Positions 8,002 to 15,973 of a stretch of DNA of 64,000 nucleotides are shown here, piece by piece (within the stretch, counting starts at the first letter, position 1; every line of letters begins with the position of its first letter). Below the pieces are notes generated by a model. It was not told the DNA's origin, searched no databases, and saw nothing but the letters and a program-made list of their open reading frames with translations. The position numbers were made by a program, and so were the translations under genes. The DNA comes from Microbispora rosea (GTDB taxonomy: Bacteria; Actinomycetota; Actinomycetes; Streptosporangiales; Streptosporangiaceae). The stretch covers positions 91,066 through 155,065 of the forward strand of contig NZ_FTNI01000022.1 in assembly GCF_900156315.1 (NCBI RefSeq). The letters are read 5' to 3'.

Positions 8002-9066
8002 TTATGCCCTTCGGGGTTCGGGATGGGGTCTGGCCCTGCGGCGGCGCCAGGTCAGGACACCGGCGGCCACGAGACCCAGTGCGGCGACGGTCGAGGGGAG
8101 GATCAGCCGCGACGCGCCGGACGGGGTGACGGGCCGGCCGATACCGACCTTGGGGAAGACGACGGTCGCGGAGACCTCGCGTTTGATCAGGCCGCTCTGC
8201 ACGACCATGTCCACCTTCCAGGGGCCCTCGGGCAGCCGTGCGTCCATGACGACGGCCAGCCGCCCGGTCTCGCCCGGGCGCAGTGCGACGCCCAGCTGCG
8301 CCGGGTAGGGTCCGGCGCGCAGCCCGCCCGGCCCGTCGGACAGCGACAGCGAGCCGGACAGGTCCAGGGCCCGGCCGCCGGTGTTGTGCACCTGAGCGGC
8401 CAGGACCGGGCGACCGGTGGCGTCCCGCTCCGGGGTGAGCTGATCGATGCTCATGTCGGACGGCGGCTCGCCGCCCGGGCCGACGTCGAGGTACATCCGG
8501 ATGCCGACGCGGCTGGCCAGACCGATGTTGTGCGCCTGGTCCGGCTCCGCGGTGGTCTGCGCCCAGAGCACCCCGTACCGCTCGCCCTTCCACGCGTCGG
8601 ACGGCACGCGGGTGGTGAACCAGGCCCGGCGGGCCTGCCCGGGGGCCAGGTCGATCTCCGCCGGCGCGATGGTGGTCCAGCTCGTCAGTTCGTTCGGGGT
8701 GCGGTCGGGGGCGAAGACGAACGCGTGGCCGCGGATGTCGGCCGCCGCCGGATACAGGGAGACGCGCATCCGGTGACCGCTGGTGTTGGACACCTCGATC
8801 CGCCGCTTGATGGTGGTGCCGGGATCGAGGTGATCGACCACGCCCTTGAGCGCGCGGGGGTCGGCGCGGCGGGCGACGGGTGCGTCGACCAGCCGGATGC
8901 CCAGCCCCTGCCCGGGGTCCCCCCGATCGGTGGTCGCCGCCGCGGCGGCCACGGAGGCTGGGCCGGGGCCTGGGACGCGGACGGCCGCGAGCGCCGCGCC
9001 TGCCGTGCCCGTACCCGGCACGGCAAGCAGGACGCCCGCGGCCCAGCCGATGAGTCGATCAGGCAA
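8002..9066 (-). CDS. DUF916 / WxL-interacting-like membrane-anchored surface protein
   Basis: A 354-residue protein with an N-terminal signal sequence, an extracellular beta-sandwich region and one C-terminal transmembrane helix (about 322-338) followed by a basic tail (WRRRRARPHPEPRR). The core reads GIRLVDAPVARRADPRA, VDHLDPGTTIKRRIEVSNTS, ELTSWTTI, then RVGIRMYLDVGPGGEPPSD, which is the pattern of WxL-interacting protein peptidoglycan-binding (DUF916) domains. The second half (VHNTGGRALDLSGSL, LPEGPWKVDMVVQSGL) is the following Ig-like domain. The annotated start is TTG 9066, overlapping the upstream gene by 8 bases; the overlap is evidence of coupling although the ribosome site is weak. 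It probably tethers the two flanking WxL-like proteins to the envelope. Confidence 0.72.
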   Translation of the reverse strand: MPDRLIGWAAGVLLAVPGTGTAGAALAAVRVPGPGPASVAAAAATTDRGDPGQGLGIRLVDAPVARRADPRALKGVVDHLDPGTTIKRRIEVSNTSGHRMRVSLYPAAADIRGHAFVFAPDRTPNELTSWTTIAPAEIDLAPGQARRAWFTTRVPSDAWKGERYGVLWAQTTAEPDQAHNIGLASRVGIRMYLDVGPGGEPPSDMSIDQLTPERDATGRPVLAAQVHNTGGRALDLSGSLSLSDGPGGLRAGPYPAQLGVALRPGETGRLAVVMDARLPEGPWKVDMVVQSGLIKREVSATVVFPKVGIGRPVTPSGASRLILPSTVAALGLVAAGVLTWRRRRARPHPEPRRA

Positions 9067-9577
9067 CAGAGTGCGTCACCGTGCCCGAGTAGGTGCCGAG
9101 ACCCACCGACAGCGGGATGGTCACCGAGATGGTCGGATTCCAGGTCGCCTGGCTGTTGCCCGTGCCGCCGGTGTAGGTCATCGCGACCCGCTGCACGTCC
9201 AGGGTCCCGCCAGGGCCGGGCGTCAGCGTCCCGTTGCCGACGATCAGCGTGCCAGGACCCGGCGTGTAGGTCGCCGCGGAGGCCGGGACCGTGTCACTCG
9301 GGCCCGAGAAGGCCGAGGACGACACCCGCGCCGTCCAGTCCGAGGTGGGCACACCGCCTCGGGCGTCGGTCACCGTGACCGTTCCGATCGGCCCGCTGAC
9401 CGTGCCGCCCGCTTGGGCGCTGCCCAGACTCACCGGACCGGCGGGCGCCGTGATCGTCAACGCACCCGACGTGACCGTGAAGGTCACCGTCGTGTCCGCG
9501 GCCGTGGCGGCCGGACCGGTCAGCACCGCCAACCCGAGCGCGATACCCGACACCAACGCGAGCGGCCTGAGTCGCAT
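9059..9577 (-). CDS. WxL-domain-like secreted surface protein A
   Basis: First gene of the three-gene surface operon, 172 residues. The signal peptide ends at about residue 27 (TAADTT). The mature chain is beta-strand rich: SGALTITAPAGPVSLGS, GTVTVTDARGG, SDWTARVSS (W81), a Gly/Pro/Thr-rich middle, and TWNPTISVTIP...GTYSGTVTHSVA at the C-terminus (W146). Its last 30 residues are nearly the same as those of the third gene, so the pair arose by duplication on either side of the DUF916-like gene. In Firmicutes WxL proteins attach non-covalently to the wall and act with DUF916 partners; transfer of that role to this actinomycete is inference. Confidence 0.7.
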   Translation of the reverse strand: MRLRPLALVSGIALGLAVLTGPAATAADTTVTFTVTSGALTITAPAGPVSLGSAQAGGTVSGPIGTVTVTDARGGVPTSDWTARVSSSAFSGPSDTVPASAATYTPGPGTLIVGNGTLTPGPGGTLDVQRVAMTYTGGTGNSQATWNPTISVTIPLSVGLGTYSGTVTHSVA

Positions 9578-9875
9578 GCTCGTCCCCCGAATATGTCAAC
9601 GCCCAGAGCATGGGCGGCAGCACCAGAGATCACTTCAGGGCACACGATAGAAAGCGGAGGGCGTCTCCGCCGGGCAGGACGCACCCGTGGATACGGGTCA
9701 CCGACCCCATCGCGACCGAAGCTTGAACGCGCCCGGACGGCGTCGACGTCATCCGGCGAAACGGTGCCGGTGATCGGCGGCTCGAAGGTCAGGCGCCGGT
9801 CCGCCGAGCTCGATGTTCTGACACACTGCCTGGCCAGGACCCGATAACTCCCTTCGTGAATGGAAATCCGACCTG

Positions 9876-11252
9876 ATGACGCAGCATGCGAACTTCCTGT
9901 GGGGCACGGCGACCTCGTCGTACCAGATCGAGGGCGCCGTGGCCGAGGACGGGCGCACCCCGTCCATCTGGGACACCTTCTGCGCGACTCCTGGCACGGT
10001 GACGGACGGCGACACCGGAGCCGTCGCGTGCGATCACTACCACCGCATGCCCGAGGACGTGGCGATCATGGCCGAACTCGGGATGGACGTGTATCGCTTC
10101 TCCCTCGCCTGGCCGCGCGTGCAGCCGGACGGAACCGGCGGAGGCAACCCCGCGGGGATCGCCTTCTACGACCGTCTCGTCGACGAGTTGCTGGCCAAGG
10201 GCATCCGCCCGTGGGTGACGCTCTATCACTGGGATCTTCCCCAGGCGCTGGAGGACGCGGGGGGCTGGCCGAACCGCGACACCGCGTACCGTTTCGCCGA
10301 CTACGCGGCCATCGCCTACGACGCGCTGGGCGACCGGGTGGACCAGTGGACGACCCTGAACGAGCCGTGGTGCTCGGCCTTCCTCGGCTATGTGACCGGC
10401 CAGCACGCCCCGGGGCGCCAGGACGCCCGCGCGGGGATGGCCGCCCTCCACCACCTGCTGCTGGGACACGGGCTGGCGACCCGGGCGATCCGCGACAGGG
10501 CGGAGACGAGCGGCCGCTCCGACCGGCTGGAGGTGGGCATCACGCTCAACCTCGCCCCCAAGATCCCCGCGAGCGACTCCCCGGCCGACGTCGCCGCCGC
10601 CCGCTGGGCGGACGGGTTCGACAACCGGCTGTACCTCGACCCGCTGCTGCGGGGTGAGTATCCGGCCGACATCGCGGACAAGCTCGACGAGCTGGGATGC
10701 CCGCTCCCGGTCGGGGACGGCGACCTCGCGCTGATCGCGCAGCCGCTGGACGTGCTCGGCGTCAACTACTACTCCTCGCAGGCCGTCCAGGCCGGGCGGG
10801 TGGGTCAGAACGGCTGGCCGTCGCCGGTGGCTCTGCGCCGCGACGTCCCGCGCACCGCGATGGACTGGGAGGTCACCCCCGCCGCGCTGACGGATCTGCT
10901 GCTCCGCCTCGAACGGGAGTATCCCGGTCCGGCCTGGTACATCACCGAGAACGGCGCCGCGTACGCCGACGTGCCCGACGAGAACGGTTACGTGGACGAC
11001 GTCGAGCGGGCGGAGTATCTGCGGTCGCACATCGACGCGACGCTGGAGGCCCGCGCACGCGGCGCCAACGTCCGCGGCTACTTCGCCTGGTCGCTGCTCG
11101 ACAACTTCGAGTGGGCATTCGGCTACGACCGCAGGTTCGGCATCGTCCGGGTCGACTACGACACGCTCCGCAGGACCCCGAAGCGCTCCGCGCGCTACTA
11201 CGCCGAGCGCGTCGCCGCGGAGAAGGATAAGGCCGGGAGGGAGCGGGCGTGA
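9876..11252 (+). CDS. GH1 beta-glucosidase
   Basis: A 458-residue cytosolic family 1 glycoside hydrolase of usual length. The acid/base glutamate is in TTLNEPW (E163) and the nucleophile in YITENG (E358). Other family hallmarks are FLWGTATSSYQIEG at the N-terminus, RFSLAWPR, and GYFAWSLLDNFEWAFGYDRRFG near the end that forms the aglycone/sugar -1 contacts. It would cleave terminal beta-glucose (cellobiose or aryl-glucosides) taken up by an ABC importer. GGAAA precedes ATG 9876. No CebR-type box was seen upstream. The 298-base spacer from 9578 to 9875 has no gene and no clear signal that I can name. Confidence 0.95.
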   Translation: MTQHANFLWGTATSSYQIEGAVAEDGRTPSIWDTFCATPGTVTDGDTGAVACDHYHRMPEDVAIMAELGMDVYRFSLAWPRVQPDGTGGGNPAGIAFYDRLVDELLAKGIRPWVTLYHWDLPQALEDAGGWPNRDTAYRFADYAAIAYDALGDRVDQWTTLNEPWCSAFLGYVTGQHAPGRQDARAGMAALHHLLLGHGLATRAIRDRAETSGRSDRLEVGITLNLAPKIPASDSPADVAAARWADGFDNRLYLDPLLRGEYPADIADKLDELGCPLPVGDGDLALIAQPLDVLGVNYYSSQAVQAGRVGQNGWPSPVALRRDVPRTAMDWEVTPAALTDLLLRLEREYPGPAWYITENGAAYADVPDENGYVDDVERAEYLRSHIDATLEARARGANVRGYFAWSLLDNFEWAFGYDRRFGIVRVDYDTLRRTPKRSARYYAERVAAEKDKAGRERA

Positions 11253-11340
11253 TCACCGTTCTCACCCGCCACCTCGGCCACGGCAGCGGGAGCACGAAGA
11301 CCGGATCCGCTCCGGAGCGGGGAAAACGGCGATGCTAACG

Positions 11341-11360
11341 TAAGTCAGTCGCTTGATTTA
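11341..11360. promoter_or_regulatory. TetR-type operator upstream of the YbhN-like gene
   Basis: TAAGTCAGTCGCTTGATTTA is an imperfect palindrome 40 bases before the YbhN-like start. It matches 17 of 20 bases with the site at 13140-13159 beside the TetR gene, so both are probably bound by that regulator. Confidence 0.55.
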
Positions 11361-11400
11361 GGCGCGCACCACCCCGATCGCGCAACGGAGAATCCCGCGC

Positions 11401-12408
11401 ATGTCCCCTGCCTCCGTCGCCCACGCGGCGCGCCGGTTCAGAAGCGCCGCCGCGGTCGGCGTGGCCGGGGTGGCGCTGTTCGCCCTCAGGGACAGCATTC
11501 CCGACCCGGACGCGGTCTGGGCTTCGGTCCGCAAGGTGAACCTCGGCTGGCTGGCCGTCGCCGTGGTCGCCGAGGGCCTCTCGATGCGGCTGTTCGCGGG
11601 GCTGCTGCGCCGCCTGCTCAGGAGCGGCGGCGTCAGGCTCACCGGGCCGCGCTCGGTGGCCGTCACCTACGCGCGCAACGCCGTGTCCGGCTCCCTGCCC
11701 GCCGGACCGGTGCTCTCGGTCGCCTTCACCATCCGCGAGCTCGGCCGGCTCGGCGCGTCAAAACCGCTGTCGGTCGCGACGCTCGTGCTCAGCGCCGTGT
11801 ATTCGACCACCACCTTCGCCGTGCTGGGACTGGTCGCGCTGCTGGGCGGCGACGCGACCCGGATCCCCGCCTTGATCGCGCTGGCCGCCGTCGCGGCGGC
11901 CGTCATCGCGCTGGTGCGGCTGCGCCGGCGGCCCGGCGTACGCCGTTCCGGCGCCTCCCGGATCCTCGCGGCCAGGGACGCGATCAGGCCGACCGGCAGG
12001 GACCGGCTGGTCCTCGTCGTCCTGGCGCTGGCCAACTGGCTTCTCGACGTGGCCTGCCTTGCCGCCGTGTGCGCGGCGGCAGGGGTCGGGCTTGGACCGC
12101 ACACCGTGCTGCTCGGCTACGTCGCGGGCAAGATCGCGGCGACGGTGGCGGTGATCCCCGGCGGGCTCGGCGTCACCGAGCTCGGCATGGCCGCCACGTT
12201 CGTCGGAGCGGGCGTCACCGGCAGCATGGCGGCGGCCGTCGTCGCGCTCTACCGGCTGATCTCCTACTGGGCCGTGCTCGCCGTCGGCTGGGTCGCCTGG
12301 CTGCTGCTCCGCGACGGGGTCAGGGACCGGCTGGCCACGGCCGGGCGGTGGCTGCTCGGCGTCGTCTGCCGCGGTCACAACGGGGCGGGCGTGCGCCCGG
12401 CGGGGTGA
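11401..12408 (+). CDS. lysylphosphatidylglycerol-synthase-type (YbhN/AglD) integral membrane protein
   Basis: A 335-residue polytopic protein with about seven hydrophobic helices. It belongs to the LPG synthase transmembrane / YbhN-like family, recognised from RNAVSGSLPAGPVLSVAF, the late signature IPGGLGVTELGMAATFVGAG and ALYRLISYW. It lacks the C-terminal lysyl-transferase domain of MprF, so it is the membrane-only form, thought to move or modify lipid-linked substrates. Start ATG 11401 has GGAGA upstream. It converges with the TetR gene at 12412, only 3 bases away, and its promoter region contains the same palindrome as that regulator's own upstream region, so it is a likely target of that repressor. 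Confidence 0.85.
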   Translation: MSPASVAHAARRFRSAAAVGVAGVALFALRDSIPDPDAVWASVRKVNLGWLAVAVVAEGLSMRLFAGLLRRLLRSGGVRLTGPRSVAVTYARNAVSGSLPAGPVLSVAFTIRELGRLGASKPLSVATLVLSAVYSTTTFAVLGLVALLGGDATRIPALIALAAVAAAVIALVRLRRRPGVRRSGASRILAARDAIRPTGRDRLVLVVLALANWLLDVACLAAVCAAAGVGLGPHTVLLGYVAGKIAATVAVIPGGLGVTELGMAATFVGAGVTGSMAAAVVALYRLISYWAVLAVGWVAWLLLRDGVRDRLATAGRWLLGVVCRGHNGAGVRPAG

Positions 12409-12411
12409 GGC

Positions 12412-13125
12412 TCACGACTCCCCGGAAACGGGCGCCAGCCACAGCCCGACGAGCGCGTCGATCAGCCCGGTCGCCGTGCCGTGCCAGCTCGACCTGGGCG
12501 TGGGGGCGCCTTCGGCGAGGGCGCGCTCGCGTTCGGCGCACACGTGCGTGATCAGCTGCCGCGCCATGTCGCTGCGCTCCGCCCGGACTTCGGCGGGCAG
12601 CTCGGGCAGGCAGCGGACGAACCCGTCCATCGCCCGCCGCAGCGAGGCGTGCGTCTCCTCGGTGATGATCGCGCACAGCGAGGGATCGGTCACCACTTGG
12701 GCGATGAAGCGGGCATACCAGGTCGGATTGCCCTGGGCGGCCAGATGCTCGGTGACCGGGCGGACCAGGCAGGCCGCCCAGTCGCGTACGTCGGCGGAGT
12801 CGCCGAGGCCGGCCAGCATCCGCTCGCGTATCCGATCGACCGGCTCGGCGTGTCTGCGGACGATCGCGCGCACGAGATCCGCCTTGGTGCCGAAGTGGTA
12901 GCCGACCGCGGCGTTGTTGCCCTGCCCCGCGGCCTCGCTGACCTGGCGGTTGGACACGGCGGACACGCCGTGTTCCGCGAACAGCCGCTCCGCGGCCGAC
13001 AGGATCCGCTCACGGGTCACACCGGCCCGCTCGGCTCGCGACTTCCCGGTCATCCTCACCACCGCACCGGAACCGCTCCGCGGTTCACCGACCGACAAGG
13101 CCCCCTCGGCCCGGTGCAAGTCCAT
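12412..13125 (-). CDS. TetR/AcrR family transcriptional regulator
   Basis: A TetR-type regulator with helix-turn-helix NRQVSEAAGQGNNAAVGYHF (about 59-78 from the first possible start). The recognition helix GNNAAVGYHFGTKADLV is typical. The C-terminal part (WYARFIAQVVTDPSL, FVRCLPELPAEV) resembles TetR regulators that have this Asn-rich turn. The start is uncertain: ATG 13125 gives 237 residues but has no ribosome site; ATG 13053 (MTGKSRAER) gives 213 residues, closer to the usual length. A 20-base palindrome (13140-13159) lies just upstream, and a close match precedes the convergent YbhN-like gene, pointing to autoregulation and control of that neighbour. Confidence 0.85.
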   Translation of the reverse strand: MDLHRAEGALSVGEPRSGSGAVVRMTGKSRAERAGVTRERILSAAERLFAEHGVSAVSNRQVSEAAGQGNNAAVGYHFGTKADLVRAIVRRHAEPVDRIRERMLAGLGDSADVRDWAACLVRPVTEHLAAQGNPTWYARFIAQVVTDPSLCAIITEETHASLRRAMDGFVRCLPELPAEVRAERSDMARQLITHVCAERERALAEGAPTPRSSWHGTATGLIDALVGLWLAPVSGES

Positions 13126-13139
13126 CGATCCCGGTGAGG

Positions 13140-13159
13140 TAAGTCAAGCGATTGATTTA
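13140..13159. promoter_or_regulatory. TetR-type operator upstream of its own gene
   Basis: TAAGTCAAGCGATTGATTTA reads TAAnTCAAnCGnTTGAnTTA on both strands, with mismatches only at the n positions. It lies 15 bases before the first TetR start and overlaps the stop of the DUF1707 gene. The near-copy at 11341-11360 supports a real binding site. Confidence 0.6.
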
Positions 13160-13648
13160 CGTCGTCTCCCGGCGCTCGCGGGCGCGGGTCGCCAGGGTCA
13201 CGGGTACGGCATGGCCCAGCACTCCGACGCCCCAGCCCAGGACGGGCCAGATCGGCCACGGATACCAGGAGCCCGTCGCCCGGCCGACGGCGAGCCAGAC
13301 GACCACCATGAGGAGCGACATGCCGGCATAGACACCGGCGTGGATACGCACCCCGAGCCTCGCCGCCCTGGCCTTCCGGGCCCGGCGCAGCGCCCGGTCC
13401 CTCGACGTGCGCAGCTTGACCGGCAGGTCGGCGAGGAGAGCGTCGAGCTCGGCGCGGTGCCGAGCGCGCGTGGCGATGTCCAGGCGCTCGTCGAACTCCT
13501 CCTTGGTCAGGTAGCCGGCGCCGTACGCGTCGGCGAGCAGCTCGACGGCGCGGTCGCGCTCGGCGGCGCCGGCCCGGGGAGCGGTGGCCGGAGCGGTGGC
13601 CGGGGCGGCGGGTCTGGAGCGCAGCGCTGTGCCGGAGTCGGTGGTCAA
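13157..13648 (-). CDS. DUF1707 domain protein with two transmembrane helices
   Basis: A 163-residue protein. TTG 13648 is taken as start because GGAGG lies 5 bases upstream; an earlier in-frame GTG (13717) has none. After a Pro/Ala-rich leader, the DUF1707 (SHOCT-like) motif appears: RDRAVELLADAYGAGYLTKE, then EEFDERLDIATRARHRAELD and ALLADLP. A basic stretch (RALRRARKARAARLGVR) leads into two hydrophobic helices (VYAGMSLLMVVVWLAVG and WPVLGWGVGVLGHAV) typical of 2TM domains. DUF1707 proteins are common in actinomycetes and their role is unknown; the small domain may mediate oligomerisation. The gene lies 31 bases upstream of the TetR gene on the same strand. Confidence 0.78.
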   Translation of the reverse strand: MTTDSGTALRSRPAAPATAPATAPRAGAAERDRAVELLADAYGAGYLTKEEFDERLDIATRARHRAELDALLADLPVKLRTSRDRALRRARKARAARLGVRIHAGVYAGMSLLMVVVWLAVGRATGSWYPWPIWPVLGWGVGVLGHAVPVTLATRARERRETT

Positions 13649-13738
13649 GGGAGCCTCCAGGAGCCGGGCGGGCGATTCCCCGCGAACGTTGGTAACCTCA
13701 GCGTCGCATAAACGCACTAGCTACTGCAAGATGCTAGA

Positions 13739-13754
13739 GTTAACATGTGTAAAC
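13739..13754. promoter_or_regulatory. operator candidate for the second TetR gene
   Basis: GTTAACATGTGTAAAC is an inverted repeat (GTTwACA-TG-TGTwAAC, one mismatched pair) 20 bases before the ATG at 13775, between the divergent DUF1707 and TetR genes. It is AT-rich compared with its surroundings and well placed for autoregulation. Confidence 0.5.
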
Positions 13755-13774
13755 ACAAGAAGGGAGACAGGCCG

Positions 13775-14506
13775 ATGAAGGGGTCCTCGACGACCGGTCC
13801 TTCACGACGCCAGAGGGTGCGTGACGCCACACTGCGTGAGCTGGTCTCGGTGAGCCGCGAGATCCTGACGACCCAGGGCGTCGAAGCGCTGACGATCCGG
13901 GCGGTCGCCCGGGAGATGGGGATGACCCCGCCCGGGGTCTACCGCTACTTCGACAGCCACCGCGCCCTCCTCGACGCGGTCATCGTGGCGATCCTGGACG
14001 AGCTCACCGAGTTCGTCGTCACCAGGGTCGGCGAGGTGGACGAGGCGGACGCGGCGGGCCGGCTCGTGGTCGCCAGCAGGGCGTTGCGGCGGTGGGGGGT
14101 CGAGCACCCCCGGGAGTTCCACCTCTCCCTGGTCGTGTCCCCGCCGGAGGAGGAGGACCAGGCGGTCGGCCGCGCGCGACGCCAGGTGGGCAAGCTGTTC
14201 GGGGAGATCTTCGCCGGAGCCTGGCGGGACTACGGCAGCGCCTCCCCCGCTCCCTGGCCTCGCGAGCCCCGGATCGAGCCGCTGGCCGAGCGGCTCGTCC
14301 GGATCCTGGAGGTCACGATGCCCTCCACGGCCGCCGCGGCCGCCTTCACCCGCTGCTGGATGCGGCTCTACGGGATGGTCTGCCTGGAGTCGCTCGGCCT
14401 TCCGCGAGTCGTCGGCGACGAGGAGGGCGATCTGTTCGAGGCGGAGCTGGCCGAGCTCGCGCGGACACTCGGCCTTCCCGAGGCCGCCCTGGACACCGGC
14501 CGCTGA
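13775..14506 (+). CDS. TetR/AcrR family transcriptional regulator (TetR_C_13-like)
   Basis: A 243-residue regulator. ATG 13775 (MKGSSTTG) is chosen because GGGAG stands 8 bases before it; an upstream ATG at 13745 would lie inside the palindrome. The helix-turn-helix is strong: LTIRAVAREMGMTPPGVYRY (about 47-66). The C-terminal domain with RRWGVEHPREFHLSLVVSPP and a long helix ending RCWMRLYGMVCLESLG is the pattern of the WHG-type TetR C-terminal domain. It lies 54 bases upstream of a small membrane protein gene on the same strand and may be co-transcribed with it. The effector is unknown. Confidence 0.88.
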   Translation: MKGSSTTGPSRRQRVRDATLRELVSVSREILTTQGVEALTIRAVAREMGMTPPGVYRYFDSHRALLDAVIVAILDELTEFVVTRVGEVDEADAAGRLVVASRALRRWGVEHPREFHLSLVVSPPEEEDQAVGRARRQVGKLFGEIFAGAWRDYGSASPAPWPREPRIEPLAERLVRILEVTMPSTAAAAAFTRCWMRLYGMVCLESLGLPRVVGDEEGDLFEAELAELARTLGLPEAALDTGR

Positions 14507-14560
14507 CGTTCCCCCACCGCCGTCCCCGTACGGCCCCACCATGTTCGGACAGGAGATCCC

Positions 14561-14977
14561 ATGACCCCCCTGCAGCTCAGCCAGCCGACCCAGGTGATCG
14601 CCGCCGTCGTCCTGCTGACCATCGTGACCATCGAGTTCGGCGGGTGGTTTCTCACCCGGATCGTCCGCGGCGCGGTGCCGATGACACCCTTCCAGCAGGC
14701 GTTCGCGCGCGCCGGCCACGCGCACGCGGGGGTGCTGGTCACCCTGGGGCTGGTGTGCCTCCTCTTCGTCGACGCCACCGGCCTCGACGGAGCCGCCCTG
14801 TGGACCGCCCGGCTCGGCGTGCCAGCCGCCGCCGTGCTGATGTCCGCGGGGTTCTTCCTGTCGTCCATCGGACGGGACGTGACCCGGCCGAACCGTCTGA
14901 TCATCCTGCTCTGGCTCGGCGCGCTCTGCCTGGCGGCGGGCGTGCTGACCCTCGGCATCGGCCTGCTGACGAGCTGA
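14561..14977 (+). CDS. four-helix integral membrane protein of unknown function
   Basis: A 138-residue hydrophobic protein with four predicted helices (about 11-33, 52-70, 83-102, 112-134). CAGGAG lies before ATG 14561. Conserved-looking polar residues are grouped in the second helix: ARAGHAHAGVLVTLG, a His-x-His pair of the type that can bind metal or haem, and SIGRDVTRPNR in the loop after helix three. I do not recognise the family. It follows the TetR gene closely and ends at a strong hairpin (15061-15116), so the two probably form one transcription unit, and the membrane protein may be the regulated effector. Confidence 0.68.
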   Translation: MTPLQLSQPTQVIAAVVLLTIVTIEFGGWFLTRIVRGAVPMTPFQQAFARAGHAHAGVLVTLGLVCLLFVDATGLDGAALWTARLGVPAAAVLMSAGFFLSSIGRDVTRPNRLIILLWLGALCLAAGVLTLGIGLLTS

Positions 14978-15060
14978 CGGGGCCACCGGGACGACCGGTG
15001 GAAAAGAGCCGCGCATGACACCCGATTCCCGGGGTAAGCGAGAGCGGGAGAGTGCGCTAC

Positions 15061-15116
15061 GGGGCCCGCGCGGGACGGCGGCGGACAGACCGCCCGTCAC
15101 GTCCCGCGCGGGCCCC
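15061..15116 (+). terminator. long GC hairpin, probable terminator
   Basis: GGGGCCCGCGCGGGACG (15061-15077) is the exact reverse complement of 15100-15116: a 17-bp perfect stem with a 22-base loop, 84 bases after the preceding stop. No T-run follows, as is usual for high-GC actinomycete terminators. Confidence 0.6.
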
Positions 15117-15180
15117 GCTCACGTGTCGTGGCGGGTGATCCGGCTCGCCGTGAGGAGAACGCCGGGGCCATGCGCCGTCC

Positions 15181-15232
15181 GCCCTGTGCCCATCCGCCCT
15201 GTGCCCGTCCGCCCTGTGCCCGTCCGCCCTTG
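15181..15232. repeat. 15-bp tandem repeat
   Basis: GCCCTGTGCCCGTCC occurs three times in tandem (15181-15195 with one change, 15196-15210, 15211-15225), with a partial fourth unit. It lies in a 475-base stretch without a gene (14978-15452), between a terminator-like hairpin and a regulatory palindrome. A 77-codon open frame across it has no family features. Confidence 0.8.
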
Positions 15233-15238
15233 GGTTTG

Positions 15239-15260
15239 CCTACTCTGACGTCAGAGTAGG
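15239..15260. promoter_or_regulatory. 22-bp perfect palindrome, MerR-type operator candidate 1
   Basis: Arm CCTACTCTGAC is followed directly by its exact reverse complement. Length and dyad form fit the long spacers recognised by MerR-family activators. A related 22-bp site lies at 15974-15995, before the merR-like gene, sharing CCTACyC at both ends and the ACGT centre. This site is about 190 bases upstream of the 75-residue orphan gene. Confidence 0.6.
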
Positions 15261-15452
15261 GTGAGGCTGGTCACGTGGTTCTCCCGGCCGACGCGCTGCC
15301 GTCCCGCGACGTCCAGTCCCCGCGCCCCGCGTCGTCACCGCCGGAAGACCAGGCGTCCGGGCGGCCCCGCCGCCCACCGGGGCCCGCCCGCGCGGGAGCC
15401 TCCTCCGCGGCGGGTCCGGCCACACGAGAGACCGCACGTGGAGAGGAGGACG

Positions 15453-15680
15453 ATGTCCGTCTACCGCGTCAGGATGTACAGCGGGTTCCAGCGCACCCTC
15501 ACCGCCGACCGCGTCGTCGTCAACGGCGACAACATCTGTTTCGAGCGGAGCAGGAACGGGTCCTGGGTGGCGGCGCTCCAACTGCCGACGCAACTGGTCA
15601 CCCGGGTCCGCCGGCGATGCATTCAGTCGGACGGCACGGTCACGTGGAACGTCGAGGAGCCGGAGCCCAGCACCTACTGA
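15453..15680 (+). CDS. small conserved-looking protein of unknown function (75 aa)
   Basis: A 75-residue soluble protein starting MSVYRVRMYSGFQRT and ending EEPEPSTY. A strong ribosome site (GGAGAGGAGG) precedes ATG 15453. The sequence alternates hydrophobic and charged residues (TLTADRVVVNGDNICFERS, WVAALQLPTQLVTRVRRRC), suggesting a small beta-barrel or sheet with two cysteines. No signal peptide, membrane segment or known motif is visible. It lies between two palindromes shared with the MerR-like gene, so it is a candidate member of that regulon. I do not recognise the family. Confidence 0.65.
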   Translation: MSVYRVRMYSGFQRTLTADRVVVNGDNICFERSRNGSWVAALQLPTQLVTRVRRRCIQSDGTVTWNVEEPEPSTY

Positions 15681-15708
15681 TCGCGGCGCTCGCTCTCGAC
15701 GGTTATTG

Positions 15709-15734
15709 CTCTATAACCTTCCGTGAGAGTAGAG
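15709..15734. promoter_or_regulatory. degenerate dyad, MerR-type operator candidate 3
   Basis: CTCTA and TAGAG arms are 26 bases from end to end, and the right half (GTGAGAGTAG) matches the right half of the 15974-15995 site closely; the left half is poor. It starts 28 bases after the stop of the 75-residue gene. Confidence 0.35.
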
Positions 15735-15973
15735 TCTGCCCCGCTTGCGGTGGGACTCCGCTTCGCCGCGTGCTCACCCATCGCAGGCGTCAACGCCACC
15801 GCACGGCCCGCCTGGCCCTTCCCCCTCGCCGGGCGCGCCGTCGCGGTGGGAGCAGGCACTGCCGCAGGGCCCCACCAGGGCGGCCCCGGCCTTATGCTTG
15901 TCCTCCCCGCCAGCCGGACTCCCGGGCGAGAGGTATCGTCACCGACGGGTTCCAGGGAGCTGTTCCGCGAAAC

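Noticed and set aside
11341-13159. The 20-bp repeats as possible recombination or att sites
   Set aside because: They are palindromic, lie in promoter regions of divergent/convergent regulated genes and are better explained as operators.
15015-15248. A 77-codon frame over the hairpin and tandem repeats
   Set aside because: It spans a terminator-like hairpin and simple repeats and ends in repeated PVPVRPV; no ribosome site.
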